NCBI RefSeq assembly: GCF_900103215.1 | Contig: NZ_FNGV01000011.1 | Location: 62,001-126,000, forward strand | Origin: Kriegella aquimaris | GTDB taxonomy: Bacteria; Bacteroidota; Bacteroidia; Flavobacteriales; Flavobacteriaceae | Direction: 5' to 3' | DNA length: 64,000 bases | Shown: positions 37,711-47,458 of the stretch, piece by piece | How positions within the stretch are numbered: position 1 is the first letter of the stretch | Layout: every line of letters begins with the position of its first letter | Program-made: the position numbers and the translations under genes | The notes under the pieces: model-generated | What the model was told of the DNA's origin: nothing | Seen by the model: only the letters and a program-made list of their open reading frames with translations | Database searches by the model: none

Positions 37711-39003
37711 ATGAAATCGAAGCAAAATTTACCACAACTTCTTTTAAGCTTTTTTATAATAAGTACGGTCTTCTCGTGTATCGAGTCGAAATCAGAATCA
37801 AATCCTAAGTCAGATGCAGAAACCGTCGAAGCCGAAATCTTTCCGCACAAAATGCCGACCGAAAAACCGGATTTTCCCATGAGTGCCGCAACGGAGCGCA
37901 TGTTCAGTTATCCTGCACCCCGGGTACAGGATAACGAGCTTTTTTCGCAATTTAAATATACACGCCTGAAAGGTTTCGATTACAATGATGGCGATGGCAC
38001 GATTTCTCGCCGAGATCCCTCAAGGCCGATTTTGGTAGCTGGTAAATATTATATTTATTACACCAAAAGGGATACCAAAGTCCCCCCAATTGGTTGGAAC
38101 AGGGCTAAGGAAGCTACGGATGAAGTTCCCTCAACCGACTGGGACCTGTGTGATATTTGGTATGCCACCAGCGAAGATGGAACTACATGGAAAGAAGAAG
38201 GTGTAGCCGTAGCAAGGCCAGAAAAACCCAATGCCGGATGGCGCTCGGTCGCCACACCCGATATATTGGTATGGAAGGGTAAATACTATCTCTACTATCA
38301 AGCATTTGACGAACCAAGTGGATTACGCGGCGATTGGTGTCCGGTATCGGTTTCGTACGCAGATTCGCCAGATGGACCTTGGGTGCATGGTGGAGATTCC
38401 GTCATCCCTTTTGGTAAAAAAGGGGAGTGGGACCAAGATGCGACCCATGATCCCCACCCCATTGTTTACAACGGTAAAATTTACCTGTATTATAAAGCCG
38501 CCTATAACAAGTGGCCCGACATTCGTGATAAATATGCGGTCGGTCATGGATTGGCCATCGCCGAAGACCCATTGGGGCCATTCGAAAAACACCCGCTCAA
38601 CCCCGTTATGGCTTCCGGTCACGAAACGACCTACTTTCCGTTCAAGGAAGGGGTGGCGGCATTGGCGATAAAAGATGGTAACGAAAGAGAAACGATGCAA
38701 TACGCAAAAGATGGTGTCAATTTTGAAATTGCTTCAGTAGTATCGCTAACCCCGACAGCTGCGGCACCTTTTGCAGCCGATGCCTTTACCGATACTAGTG
38801 ACGGAAGGGGTGTTACCTGGGGCCTTTGCCACTTTACCAACGCCGGATCACCGAAAAAGGGCTATTCCAGCATGGCGCGATTTGATTGTGACCTAAGCCT
38901 CGATCTTGATGAACCATCCTATAAAAAAACCGGGGTATGGCATAGTCCGGAAGTATACTTTGCCCAGGCGCCCAACGAAAACAAAAACCCTGAGGGACGA
39001 TGA
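37711..39003 (+). CDS. GH117-family glycoside hydrolase lipoprotein (anhydrogalactosidase-type)
   Basis: A 430-residue lipoprotein (STVFSC). The propeller carries long matches to GH117: FDYNDGDGTISRRDPSRPILV, STDWDLCDIWYATSEDG, GWRSVATPDILVWKGKYYLYYQ, KKGEWDQDATHDPHPIVYNGKIYLYYK and SGHETTYFPFKEG. Characterised GH117 enzymes release 3,6-anhydro-L-galactose from agar oligosaccharides, but some clades have other, unknown substrates. Here the anhydro sugar pathway enzymes cannot be assigned to D or L stereochemistry from sequence, although their set matches the D route. The family call is firm and the specificity open. Confidence 0.9.
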   Translation: MKSKQNLPQLLLSFFIISTVFSCIESKSESNPKSDAETVEAEIFPHKMPTEKPDFPMSAATERMFSYPAPRVQDNELFSQFKYTRLKGFDYNDGDGTISRRDPSRPILVAGKYYIYYTKRDTKVPPIGWNRAKEATDEVPSTDWDLCDIWYATSEDGTTWKEEGVAVARPEKPNAGWRSVATPDILVWKGKYYLYYQAFDEPSGLRGDWCPVSVSYADSPDGPWVHGGDSVIPFGKKGEWDQDATHDPHPIVYNGKIYLYYKAAYNKWPDIRDKYAVGHGLAIAEDPLGPFEKHPLNPVMASGHETTYFPFKEGVAALAIKDGNERETMQYAKDGVNFEIASVVSLTPTAAAPFAADAFTDTSDGRGVTWGLCHFTNAGSPKKGYSSMARFDCDLSLDLDEPSYKKTGVWHSPEVYFAQAPNENKNPEGR

Positions 39004-39051
39004 TTGAAGATTTATTTTAAAATTTAGAAAGAAGCACAAAAGATTCCTGAT

Positions 39052-40833
39052 ATGGCCATGAAAAAAAGTAATAATTTCTTCAGTTTTATTTTTTTACTGT
39101 TTTTTTATCTTGGAGCTTCACAAAATTCAAAACCCAATGTAATACTTGTTTTAACCGATGATCAAGGTATTGGCGATTTAGGCTGCCATGGAAACCCATG
39201 GTTAAAAACGCCCAACATCGATAAATTCTATACAGAAGCCGTTCGTATGACAGATTTTCATGTGAGCCCTGTCTGCACGCCTACACGTGGCGCGATAATG
39301 ACCGGTCAATATCCTATTAATAATGGGGCATGGGCTACCTATAAAGGTCGCGATGCCCTTTCTGCGAATGCAACGACAATGGCTGAAATATTTCGCGATT
39401 ATGGTTACAAAACGGGCATGTTCGGTAAATGGCACTTGGGGGATAATTATCCCGCCCGACCTACGGATCTAGGTTTCGATGTTGCTGTTCACCATAAAGC
39501 AGGCGGGGTAGGTGAGCTTTCCGATTACTGGGGGAATAACTATTTTGACGACACTTATTTCGTAAACAATGAACCCGAACAGTTTAAAGGCTACTGTACG
39601 GACGTTTGGTTTAATGAAGCCATGAAATTTATTGAAAATACCCAAGAACCTTTCTTTGTCTACTTAGCGACCAACGCACCGCATAGTCCACATTACGTGG
39701 ATGAAAAATTCGCCAACCCTTATAAACCTTTCGTAGGAACCGAAATACCAAATGCCGAGTTCTTTGGAATGATTGCCAATATCGACGAAAATTTCGGAAA
39801 GCTTGAAAAATTCTTAAAGAAGACAGGGTTGGCAGATAATACCATTTTAATTTTCATGACCGATAACGGGGCCACTGCCGGGTTTGATAGCCATAGAAAT
39901 CTAGGATACAACATGGGCTTACGAGGTCGAAAAGGCGATGAAACAGAAGGGGGACATCGGGTGCCATTCTTTATCCGTTGGAAAGACGGAAAAGTAAGCG
40001 GTGGTTGGGATATTGAAGAAACTACGGCGCATGTTGATTTGATTCCTACCCTTGCAGGATTATGTGATATTTCCATTCCCAAGAACACCAAACTCGACGG
40101 GCTTGATATTTCGCCTTTGCTTTTAAAAAAAAGCAAGGAACTGGCAGACAGAACACTGTTCGTACACATCCGTCAAGACTGGCGACCACCCCATGACGTC
40201 GCGCAAACCTGTTTAATAAAAGACAAATGGCGCTTGGTTAATGGTAATGAATTGTACGACATCGAAAAAGACCGAATGCAGCTAACCAACCTAGCCGACC
40301 AACATCCGGAAATCGTAAAGGCTCTATTGGCAAAAAATGCTGAATTCTTGAAGGAAACAAAAAAGAACTATGCGTATACTGAATTCCCAACGGCAATAGT
40401 AGGCAACCCCGATCAAGAGAAAATTAAACTTACCATTCAACATGCCATCGGTAATGATTTGCCAATTTGGAAAAGTGAACAAGTAGCAGAAGGAAACAAA
40501 AATCAGAACAACATACATCCCATTCAAATTGAAAGGGAAGGTCGATATAAGATATCTTGTAGAAGGTGGCCTGAAGAAAATCCCGGACCGATACTAGGTA
40601 TTCCTGAAAAAAATCCCAAAAACTGGTTTACCTATAATTCGATTTCCCCGGAGAAAGTCCGGCTTCAAGTAGCCAATCAAATCCTTGAAAAAGAAATCAA
40701 CGCTGCGGATGAAGAAGTGAATTTTGAAGTATATCTGGAAAAGGGGAAAACTTTTCTCGTGAACGATTTTGTCGAAGGGAATGAAAAATATGGGGTATAC
40801 TATTCTTACGTAACTTTCTTGGGAGAAAGGTAA
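39052..40833 (+). CDS. S1-family arylsulfatase-type sulfatase with C-terminal beta domain, exported
   Basis: A 593-residue exported sulfatase (signal to about residue 23; ATG at 39058 is an equally good start). NVILVLTDDQGIGDLGCHGNPWLKTPNID is the metal strand, and the maturation site is C75-T-P-T-R in SPVCTPTRGAIMTGQYP. FGKWHLGDNYPARP and FMTDNGATAGFDSHRNLGYNMGLRGRKGDETEGGHRVPFFIRW are conserved. After about residue 460 it has an extra beta-rich module (IHPIQIEREGRYKISCRRWP to YYSYVTFLGER) not needed for sulfatase activity and possibly a glycan-binding domain. The subfamily is close to S1_16/S1_20-type proteins, uncertain. Confidence 0.88.
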   Translation: MAMKKSNNFFSFIFLLFFYLGASQNSKPNVILVLTDDQGIGDLGCHGNPWLKTPNIDKFYTEAVRMTDFHVSPVCTPTRGAIMTGQYPINNGAWATYKGRDALSANATTMAEIFRDYGYKTGMFGKWHLGDNYPARPTDLGFDVAVHHKAGGVGELSDYWGNNYFDDTYFVNNEPEQFKGYCTDVWFNEAMKFIENTQEPFFVYLATNAPHSPHYVDEKFANPYKPFVGTEIPNAEFFGMIANIDENFGKLEKFLKKTGLADNTILIFMTDNGATAGFDSHRNLGYNMGLRGRKGDETEGGHRVPFFIRWKDGKVSGGWDIEETTAHVDLIPTLAGLCDISIPKNTKLDGLDISPLLLKKSKELADRTLFVHIRQDWRPPHDVAQTCLIKDKWRLVNGNELYDIEKDRMQLTNLADQHPEIVKALLAKNAEFLKETKKNYAYTEFPTAIVGNPDQEKIKLTIQHAIGNDLPIWKSEQVAEGNKNQNNIHPIQIEREGRYKISCRRWPEENPGPILGIPEKNPKNWFTYNSISPEKVRLQVANQILEKEINAADEEVNFEVYLEKGKTFLVNDFVEGNEKYGVYYSYVTFLGER

Positions 40834-40863
40834 TGGAAATTATGGACTACAAAAAAAACAACA

Positions 40864-42357
40864 ATGATAACATTTAGAAAAATCATAGCTCTATTGGCCT
40901 ACTTGCTACCGTTTTTGGTCTTGGCCCAACAAAAGAAACCCAACATTGTTTGGATTTTCTCCGACGACCACTCGTACCAAACTATTGGGGCTTACGGGGG
41001 CAGATTAGAAAGTCTCGACCCTACCCCGAATATTGATAAACTTGCGTCAGAGGGAATGCGGTTTGACAAGGCCTATGTAGAGAACTCCATTTGTGCACCC
41101 AGTCGGGCAACTTTGTTGACAGGAAAAATGAGTCATATGCACAAGAAGTTGGACAATACTAAAAAATCGGTATTCGACCACGACCAACAGCAGTTTCAGA
41201 AAATACTTCAGAAAAATGGTTATCAAACGGCCATGATCGGTAAAATTCATTTACCGGGAAAAATGCAAGGGTTCGATTATTGGGAGGTATTACCAGGCCA
41301 AGGCAAGTATTACAATCCTAATTTTATTACAGAAGAAGGCGACACAAATTACAAGGGCGAATACGTTACAGACGTCATCACCGACCGTGCTTTAAACTGG
41401 CTAGAAAACGAACGTGACCAAGACAAGCCTTTTATGATGATGGTGCACCATAAAGCCCCACACCGCAACTGGGATCCAGCAAAACGTTATATGAGTAAAT
41501 ACGAAGACGTTGAAATTCCGGAACCGGCTAACTTGTTCGATGATTACGCTACACGCACTACAGCGGCACATAACCAAGAAATGGACATTACCACGAGTAT
41601 GAATTTAGAAAGAGACTTAAAAGCTTCTGGCGATTTGTATGCCAAAGACCCTAGGTTTAAAGCGCGATATGAAAAAATCGCTTTAGAAAACCTGAAGGGA
41701 AAAGAGCTCACCAAATGGAAATATCAGACTTACCTGAAAGACTATTTACGTTGTATTTGGTCGGTAGATGAGAGTGTCGGAGAAATAATGAAGTCGCTTA
41801 AAGAGCAGGGGCTAGATGAAAACACCATTGTAATTTACTCATCCGATCAAGGTTTTTATATGGGAGAACATGGCTGGTTCGACAAGCGTTTTATGTACGA
41901 AGAGTCATTTCGCACGCCACTTATCGTAAAATGGCCGGGAACCGTAAAACCAGGAAGCGTGAATACCGATTTGGTACAGAATATCGATTTTGCCGCAACC
42001 TTTCTTGACATAGCAGATGCAGCTATACCTAGTGATATGCAGGGTAAAAGTATTGTTCCGTTGTTAAAGAATAAAACCCCAAAAGACTGGCGTACCTCAT
42101 TGTATTACCATTATTACGAATATCCTGGGGCACATATGGTACGTCGTCACGAAGGTGTTGCCGATATGCGATTCAAACTCATACGTTTTTATGGTCAAGA
42201 TGTAGCCAACGGTGAAGAATGGGAGTTTTATGATTTAGCAATTGATCCTTCTGAAATGAAAAATATTTATGGTACAGCGGCCGTAGCCAGCAAAATTCTC
42301 GAAATGAAAAAAGAGTTGGTGCAGTTGCGAGCGGAATATACCGTTACCGAACAATAA
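40864..42357 (+). CDS. S1_11-like sulfatase (N-acetylglucosamine-6-sulfatase-like), exported
   Basis: A 497-residue exported sulfatase, 30 bases after the preceding one. The signal ends near residue 21 (LVLAQ). NIVWIFSDDHSYQTIGAYGG and the site C77-A-P-S-R in VENSICAPSRATLLTGKMSH are the pattern of S1_11. YSSDQGFYMGEHGWFDKRFMYEESFRTPLIVKWPG is the second metal loop with the family's KR(F)MYEES phrase. S1_11 acts on 6-sulfated hexosamines in glycosaminoglycans and on 6-sulfated galactose in some marine loci; a 6-sulfo-galactose target would suit a red-algal galactan. Confidence 0.9.
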   Translation: MITFRKIIALLAYLLPFLVLAQQKKPNIVWIFSDDHSYQTIGAYGGRLESLDPTPNIDKLASEGMRFDKAYVENSICAPSRATLLTGKMSHMHKKLDNTKKSVFDHDQQQFQKILQKNGYQTAMIGKIHLPGKMQGFDYWEVLPGQGKYYNPNFITEEGDTNYKGEYVTDVITDRALNWLENERDQDKPFMMMVHHKAPHRNWDPAKRYMSKYEDVEIPEPANLFDDYATRTTAAHNQEMDITTSMNLERDLKASGDLYAKDPRFKARYEKIALENLKGKELTKWKYQTYLKDYLRCIWSVDESVGEIMKSLKEQGLDENTIVIYSSDQGFYMGEHGWFDKRFMYEESFRTPLIVKWPGTVKPGSVNTDLVQNIDFAATFLDIADAAIPSDMQGKSIVPLLKNKTPKDWRTSLYYHYYEYPGAHMVRRHEGVADMRFKLIRFYGQDVANGEEWEFYDLAIDPSEMKNIYGTAAVASKILEMKKELVQLRAEYTVTEQ

Positions 42358-42375
42358 TCACTTAAGATTGATCAA

Positions 42376-44325
42376 ATGAATAAACAAAAGCTCTTTACTT
42401 TTCTATTCAGTTTATTCCTCTATACCTTGGTAGGTCAAGAGAGCACAACTGAAAAGGTTATCAATACTCCTTTTGTAAATCAATTGGGCTATAATTTAGG
42501 GGAATCAAAACGTTTTGTTTGCTATGGGGCAGCAGATGGCACCCCCTTTCATATCATTAATACGACCACTTCAAAGGTTGTGTTTGAGGGAAAAATGCTA
42601 AATAACGAGGGATGGTTTTCTACTTACAACCCCCAAGAGGCCAAAGATGAATTCATTATTAAAGTAGACGGGCACGGGAATTCGGTTCCTTTTTGGGTTG
42701 CGGACCATCTACTTGAGAAAGCATCCTCTAAATTGGCCTACGATTTTTTTGTGGATGCCAGGGGAAGTGGAGATTTAGATACCTATGATCCCACTATCGT
42801 TTATGGTGGAGGTCCCACGAGAGATGTCGGTGCCTACGGACTTGAAACTATTTTTGAAATATTGCAGTATGCCAGCAACCCCGCTTTATACGACAATTGG
42901 AAAACCGAAGTCGGTGATGAAAAGGTAGCCGACCTGATCGATTTAATCTTATGGCATGCCGAATTTGCATATCGGTATGTTTCATACGACGGACCGATAA
43001 AAACTAGGCATGGTACCCTTGGTTATGAGGGGCAACCAAGAATGGCGTATGACTATTGGAACACTTTAGATCAGCTGGCAGCGGTATGTGCCGCTTACCA
43101 TTCTTTTTTGAAGCCTTACCTCGCTGAAGAAACTTATCGAAAATATAGAAAAGTATGTTTAGACAATTGGGAGAAATATGACCGTCATAAGGTTGTTCGG
43201 TTTTGGACATACAGTACAAAGTGGGTCGATCAAGGCTTTCAAGAATTCAATGAAATGGGTAACGCGTATGGGCAATCCGTTTTTCGTAACCTATTTATGT
43301 ATTGGTGCGAAAAGAATGAAGAGGATGGTAATCCCGATAGATTTTTAAAATGGGCCCAAGAGGGAGCCGAAGATATTATTGATAATTGGGATTTTGATAA
43401 CCCACGTCACATGTGGTGGATTCGAAATGCCGAACATATAACCCCACAGGCCTTGGCCTATTTCCTGTTACTTGTCCCTGATGAAGCGCCGGAAGGTTCC
43501 AAGGAAAAATTAGGGGCATGGGCGCTTCATATGAAGCAGAAGACCAACAACTTTTGGAAATATCGCAAGCATAGCGAAACAGAATGGGCACATTCGAAAA
43601 CCAAAGAATTGGGCGGAGCCCCAGCTTTGGGCGGTTCAATGTTTGCAGTTGCCCACGTCTTAAAAGATGATCGATTAAGAGCACTGGGTTGGGCACAAAC
43701 CGATTTTGTCTTTGGGGTGAATCCTGTTGGGGTACACTTGAGCAACAAAAGTGAAGACCGCATAAATATAAATGGTTATTGGGAAGGTGTTGAAAACGGT
43801 TGGCCACAATCACACCCGCATGGCTATGGTGAACTTGGCCTTGTTAGAGGTACTTTAGATGGTTCTCCTTTGGATAGCCAATTTCCCATTGCCCAGACCA
43901 TAGAAGAAATTGAAGGAAAAAACGAAGGAAAAGTTTTTGGTAAAAATGCTTATGCCACGGAAGGTTGGGGTGTTTCCAATCGGGGTTGGCAGGCAACATT
44001 GACCTTCGCTACCTTGGGTAGTCATCATCTTAAAGTTTTCGACGAAAATTATAACGATGAAATTGAAATTGTTAAGCGGGGTCAGTCTATCGTAATTGAG
44101 TTAAAAGCCGCCCTTAATCAAGATTGGAATAAGCAGGATAAAGGTTGGGTATTGGTCCATGGCGCTGAAGATATACAGAGAATTGCCGTAATAGAAACCG
44201 ATGTCAATAGCGGAATTTTTACGGCTAAATTTAAAATTCCAAAAAGAATGAATACCTCGAATTTGTTAGTCACTTATGGGTATTTGGGACTTCAAAAAAC
44301 GGTCGAATTAAAGATTACCGAATAA
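42376..44325 (+). CDS. GH9-like protein with Ig-like N-terminal domain; catalytic base apparently lost
   Basis: A 649-residue exported protein (signal to about residue 20). Residues about 30-110 form the Ig-like domain that precedes many GH9 catalytic domains (PFVNQLGYNLGESKRFV). An (alpha/alpha)6-type barrel follows (ASSKLAYDFFVDARGSGDL). Where GH9 has GGW-x-DAGDYG, this protein reads GGGPTRD150-V-G-A153-Y-G, keeping the first Asp but replacing the second, the catalytic base, with Ala. The C-terminal acid appears kept as E529 in YATEGWGVSN (E-x5-N spacing). A further beta domain ends the protein. Either a relative with changed chemistry or a binding protein; substrate unknown. Confidence 0.72.
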   Translation: MNKQKLFTFLFSLFLYTLVGQESTTEKVINTPFVNQLGYNLGESKRFVCYGAADGTPFHIINTTTSKVVFEGKMLNNEGWFSTYNPQEAKDEFIIKVDGHGNSVPFWVADHLLEKASSKLAYDFFVDARGSGDLDTYDPTIVYGGGPTRDVGAYGLETIFEILQYASNPALYDNWKTEVGDEKVADLIDLILWHAEFAYRYVSYDGPIKTRHGTLGYEGQPRMAYDYWNTLDQLAAVCAAYHSFLKPYLAEETYRKYRKVCLDNWEKYDRHKVVRFWTYSTKWVDQGFQEFNEMGNAYGQSVFRNLFMYWCEKNEEDGNPDRFLKWAQEGAEDIIDNWDFDNPRHMWWIRNAEHITPQALAYFLLLVPDEAPEGSKEKLGAWALHMKQKTNNFWKYRKHSETEWAHSKTKELGGAPALGGSMFAVAHVLKDDRLRALGWAQTDFVFGVNPVGVHLSNKSEDRININGYWEGVENGWPQSHPHGYGELGLVRGTLDGSPLDSQFPIAQTIEEIEGKNEGKVFGKNAYATEGWGVSNRGWQATLTFATLGSHHLKVFDENYNDEIEIVKRGQSIVIELKAALNQDWNKQDKGWVLVHGAEDIQRIAVIETDVNSGIFTAKFKIPKRMNTSNLLVTYGYLGLQKTVELKITE

Positions 44326-44357
44326 AAACCATAGATTTAATTGTGTTAGTCCAAGTA

Positions 44358-46214
44358 ATGAGTAAACAAATGAAGAGACCTTTTATAGTAGTACTCGTAT
44401 GCTGCTTTTTTCTTTCCGGCCATGCACAGAACGAAATAACCCATGGTCCTATTTTGGGCCATATTACGGACGAGTCGGTACGAATTTGGGCCCGTACCTC
44501 AAAGTCAGCGCAATTTTATATTGAGTATATGCCGATTACCACGGATGCTCAACCTACGGCGGTTGATTGGTCAAAAGCCATGAAGAGCAGGGCCATTCCT
44601 ACCCTACTGGAAAACGATAACACCGGGTGGACAACCTTGTCAAGCCTAACTCCTGAAAACAAATACATTTTTCGTGTGTTTACCGAAGACGGGAAAAACA
44701 AACCTCACGGATCCTTCAAGACCTTGCCAAACGCAAGTGCTTATGAAAATGAATATAATCCTAAGGGACTGTTTAATTTCAGCTTTGAGTTCGGGTCTTG
44801 TGCGAGCCAAAACCCAAAGAATGGATTAGGTCCTTCTCTTCCAACTTATACCACCATGCTTAAAGAAGTAAAGGATGAGGTGCAATTTGCTATAATGAAT
44901 GGTGATTGGTTGTATGAAGATAAAAGGGATTATCCGGTAACGGAATGGCAAAGGGTAAATGGCGTATCGAACCAACAAAAACCTGATATCGTAAACTATG
45001 CACCAACGATAACCGGGGTATGGGAAAACTACAAATCATATCTTTCTGCAGCCGATAATTTGGCTGAATGGCATCGAAATATGCCTTCGTATTTTACTTT
45101 TGACGATCATGAGTTGATTAATGATATTTGGGGTGCTGGAAGTACGGGCCACCGCAATCGAAGAACGGTTTTTCGTGACATTGGAGTTGCTGCATGGTAC
45201 GATTACTTAGGATGGGCAGATCCGGTCACCTTTAAACAGGATATTCATTTTGGAAAGGCCAAATTCAAAAAAGGTTCATCAGTATTAAGAGACTCCAAAG
45301 CAGATTTTTCCGCATTGAATTTAGAAGAAATGGCTAATCTACATGTGCATTGGGGAACACCTACGGCAGGAGTAGATGATACAAAATACGATGTCGACGA
45401 AGAAGGTGATCCTAATTCCAAGGTATACGCCATAGAAAAAGTACAAAGTAAAAATAGTTTAGAGATAAGCCCTAAAGCAGTAGCCAATGGTATGCAATCG
45501 TATTCGATCGGTCGGCAATCCTACAGTAAATTTACGGTGGGCAATTGCGATTACTTTCTATTGGATACCAAAACTAATAGGGAATATCACGACACAAGTA
45601 ATCGCGATAAACCAGGTCTGAGTCTTTTAGGAAAGCAGCAGTATGATTGGTTGGTCGATGCAATGAAAAAAAGTGAGGCGGACTTTCTATTTGTGTTTTC
45701 TTCCGTGCCTTTTATGATACCCCATGTCGGGGCGAGTGGTTATGCCATGGCAGATAATAAAGATGAATCTTGGACTGTTTTTATTGACGAACGCGAAAAA
45801 TTAATCCAAATATGGGAAGATTTGAACAAACCGGTTTTTGTGTTGACCGGTGATCTGCACAATAGTTTTGCTGTCAAGATTACGGATCAAATATGGGAAT
45901 TCTGTTCGGGCCCGCATAACTCGGTGAATCATAGATTGTCTGATGAAGGTGGACGGCCCAATTCCGGATTGTTTCAATTTGACAAACGACAAATGGATAT
46001 CCGTTGGTCATCTTTCGTGATGGATGACATCCCCAGAACAGAGCGAATGTTTCCACATTATTGTGTCGTTCAGGTCAATAACGTATTTAATAATCCGATA
46101 AAAAGAGGTGACAAGCGCTGGGTCGCCTACCAGCATCCGCAGGTTATATTTAAATTTTATGACGGTTATACCGGAGAACTGCGTTATGCCGAAACGGTTT
46201 CGACCAAACGATGA
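44358..46214 (+). CDS. PhoD-like metallophosphoesterase, exported
   Basis: A 618-residue protein from ATG 44358; a GTG 15 bases earlier is in frame and the ATG at 44370 is possible. The signal ends near SGHAQ. The N-terminal fibronectin-like domain (ITHGPILGHITDESVRIWART) and the metallophosphatase core (FEFGSCASQN, AIMNGDWLYEDKRDY, TFDDHELINDIWGAGSTGHRNRR, FVLTGDLHNSF) are those of the alkaline phosphatase D family. Relatives in marine PULs are common, and a role on phosphorylated or sulfated sugars is possible, though phosphodiester scavenging cannot be excluded. It lies 32 bases after the GH9-like gene. Confidence 0.85.
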   Translation: MSKQMKRPFIVVLVCCFFLSGHAQNEITHGPILGHITDESVRIWARTSKSAQFYIEYMPITTDAQPTAVDWSKAMKSRAIPTLLENDNTGWTTLSSLTPENKYIFRVFTEDGKNKPHGSFKTLPNASAYENEYNPKGLFNFSFEFGSCASQNPKNGLGPSLPTYTTMLKEVKDEVQFAIMNGDWLYEDKRDYPVTEWQRVNGVSNQQKPDIVNYAPTITGVWENYKSYLSAADNLAEWHRNMPSYFTFDDHELINDIWGAGSTGHRNRRTVFRDIGVAAWYDYLGWADPVTFKQDIHFGKAKFKKGSSVLRDSKADFSALNLEEMANLHVHWGTPTAGVDDTKYDVDEEGDPNSKVYAIEKVQSKNSLEISPKAVANGMQSYSIGRQSYSKFTVGNCDYFLLDTKTNREYHDTSNRDKPGLSLLGKQQYDWLVDAMKKSEADFLFVFSSVPFMIPHVGASGYAMADNKDESWTVFIDEREKLIQIWEDLNKPVFVLTGDLHNSFAVKITDQIWEFCSGPHNSVNHRLSDEGGRPNSGLFQFDKRQMDIRWSSFVMDDIPRTERMFPHYCVVQVNNVFNNPIKRGDKRWVAYQHPQVIFKFYDGYTGELRYAETVSTKR

Positions 46215-46288
46215 AGTGGACTAATACGAAGTGTTTTTGATTCATAGTATGATAAAAGATAAAAAAAAATAGGACTGCGAATTTCAAA

Positions 46289-47413
46289 ATGAAAAGCCAG
46301 AGAAACAAATTTCATAAATCAGCTATTGTTTTTTTAGGGTCACTGATTTTATTCGGATGTAAGACGATTGAGGTTGCCGGGGTGCAGGAAGAGCAGTGGG
46401 GAGAGATCGATGGTAAGGAAGTATTTCACTATACATTGACCAACAGCAATGGGGTACAGGTCAAAATAACCAATTTCGGCGGCATCATAACCTCAATATT
46501 AGTGCCTGACAACAAAGGAGTATTGGGTGATGTAGTGTTAGGTTTTGATAATCTAAAACAGTATCAAGAGGGTAATCCGTGTTTTGGTGCGACTATTGGC
46601 CGATTTGCCAACCGAATCAGAAATGGGCGTTTTGAAATTGGAGGCGTCATCTACCAACTTGAACAGAATGCGGGGGCATATACGCTCCACGGTGGAAACG
46701 AATTTGATAGGGTAGTTTGGGATGCCCAAGTGGTGGAGAACGGGGATACAAAGGCTGTAAAATTGCATTATTTATCTAAAGACGGGTCAAAAGGATTTCC
46801 GGGGAATTTAGAGACCTATGTTACCTACACCTTGACCGATGACAATTCGGTTGAAGTACATTTTGAGGCCACTACCGATAAGACCACGAATGTAAATATG
46901 ACGCAACACAGTTATTTTAATCTTAATGGGTGTCGAGAACCAATATATGATCATTCGATTAAAATAGCGGCCGACAACTATACCGAAATAGATGATGAAA
47001 TTATTCCCGTAGGTACTATTGCTACCGTTAACAACACTGATTGGGACTTGACCACAATGACCCGTATCGGTGAGAATATTAAGAAATTGGATTTTAATGG
47101 TTACCATTATTGCTATGCTTTCAATAAACCTTTGAACAAGTTTGAAGAGGTGATTGAGGTCGTAGAGCCCAAATCAGGTAGAACGCTAACTGTTTCAACG
47201 ACACAACCGGGAGTACAGTTTTATTCTGGCAATACTATCGGTAATAAATTCATTGGAAAGAATAATATTCAATATGCGGATAATATGGCATTTTGTCTTG
47301 AAACCCAGCATTTTCCCGATAGTCCAAACCATACAAACTTTCCGTCTACCTTGTTTAAGCCCGGAGAAAAATATGATGAATTGGTAGTTTACAAATTTGG
47401 TGTTACACCTTAG
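46289..47413 (+). CDS. galM: Aldose 1-epimerase (mutarotase) lipoprotein
   Basis: A 374-residue GalM-type enzyme with a lipoprotein signal (SLILFGC). Family motifs are ATIGRFANRIRNGRF, YTLHGGNEFDRVVWDA, the catalytic His region MTQHSYFNLNG and the catalytic Glu region CLETQHFPDSPNHTNFPST. It interconverts alpha and beta anomers of free aldoses; in the periplasm it would speed uptake of galactose released by the locus. It is the last rightward gene before the convergent group and ends 45 bases before the facing stop codon. Confidence 0.93.
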   Translation: MKSQRNKFHKSAIVFLGSLILFGCKTIEVAGVQEEQWGEIDGKEVFHYTLTNSNGVQVKITNFGGIITSILVPDNKGVLGDVVLGFDNLKQYQEGNPCFGATIGRFANRIRNGRFEIGGVIYQLEQNAGAYTLHGGNEFDRVVWDAQVVENGDTKAVKLHYLSKDGSKGFPGNLETYVTYTLTDDNSVEVHFEATTDKTTNVNMTQHSYFNLNGCREPIYDHSIKIAADNYTEIDDEIIPVGTIATVNNTDWDLTTMTRIGENIKKLDFNGYHYCYAFNKPLNKFEEVIEVVEPKSGRTLTVSTTQPGVQFYSGNTIGNKFIGKNNIQYADNMAFCLETQHFPDSPNHTNFPSTLFKPGEKYDELVVYKFGVTP

Positions 47414-47420
47414 TGTCTCG

Positions 47421-47456
47421 TGCTTTGAGAAATATAGTATTGAACTCTTAAAAGCA
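47421..47456. terminator. Hairpin between convergent genes (possible bidirectional terminator)
   Basis: TGCTTTGAGA (47421-47430) can pair with TCTTAAAAGCA (47446-47456) with one bulge, in the 45-base gap between galM and the facing FG-GAP gene. A short T run follows on the right at 47463. The stem is AU-rich and weak. Confidence 0.35.
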
Positions 47457-47458
47457 TT

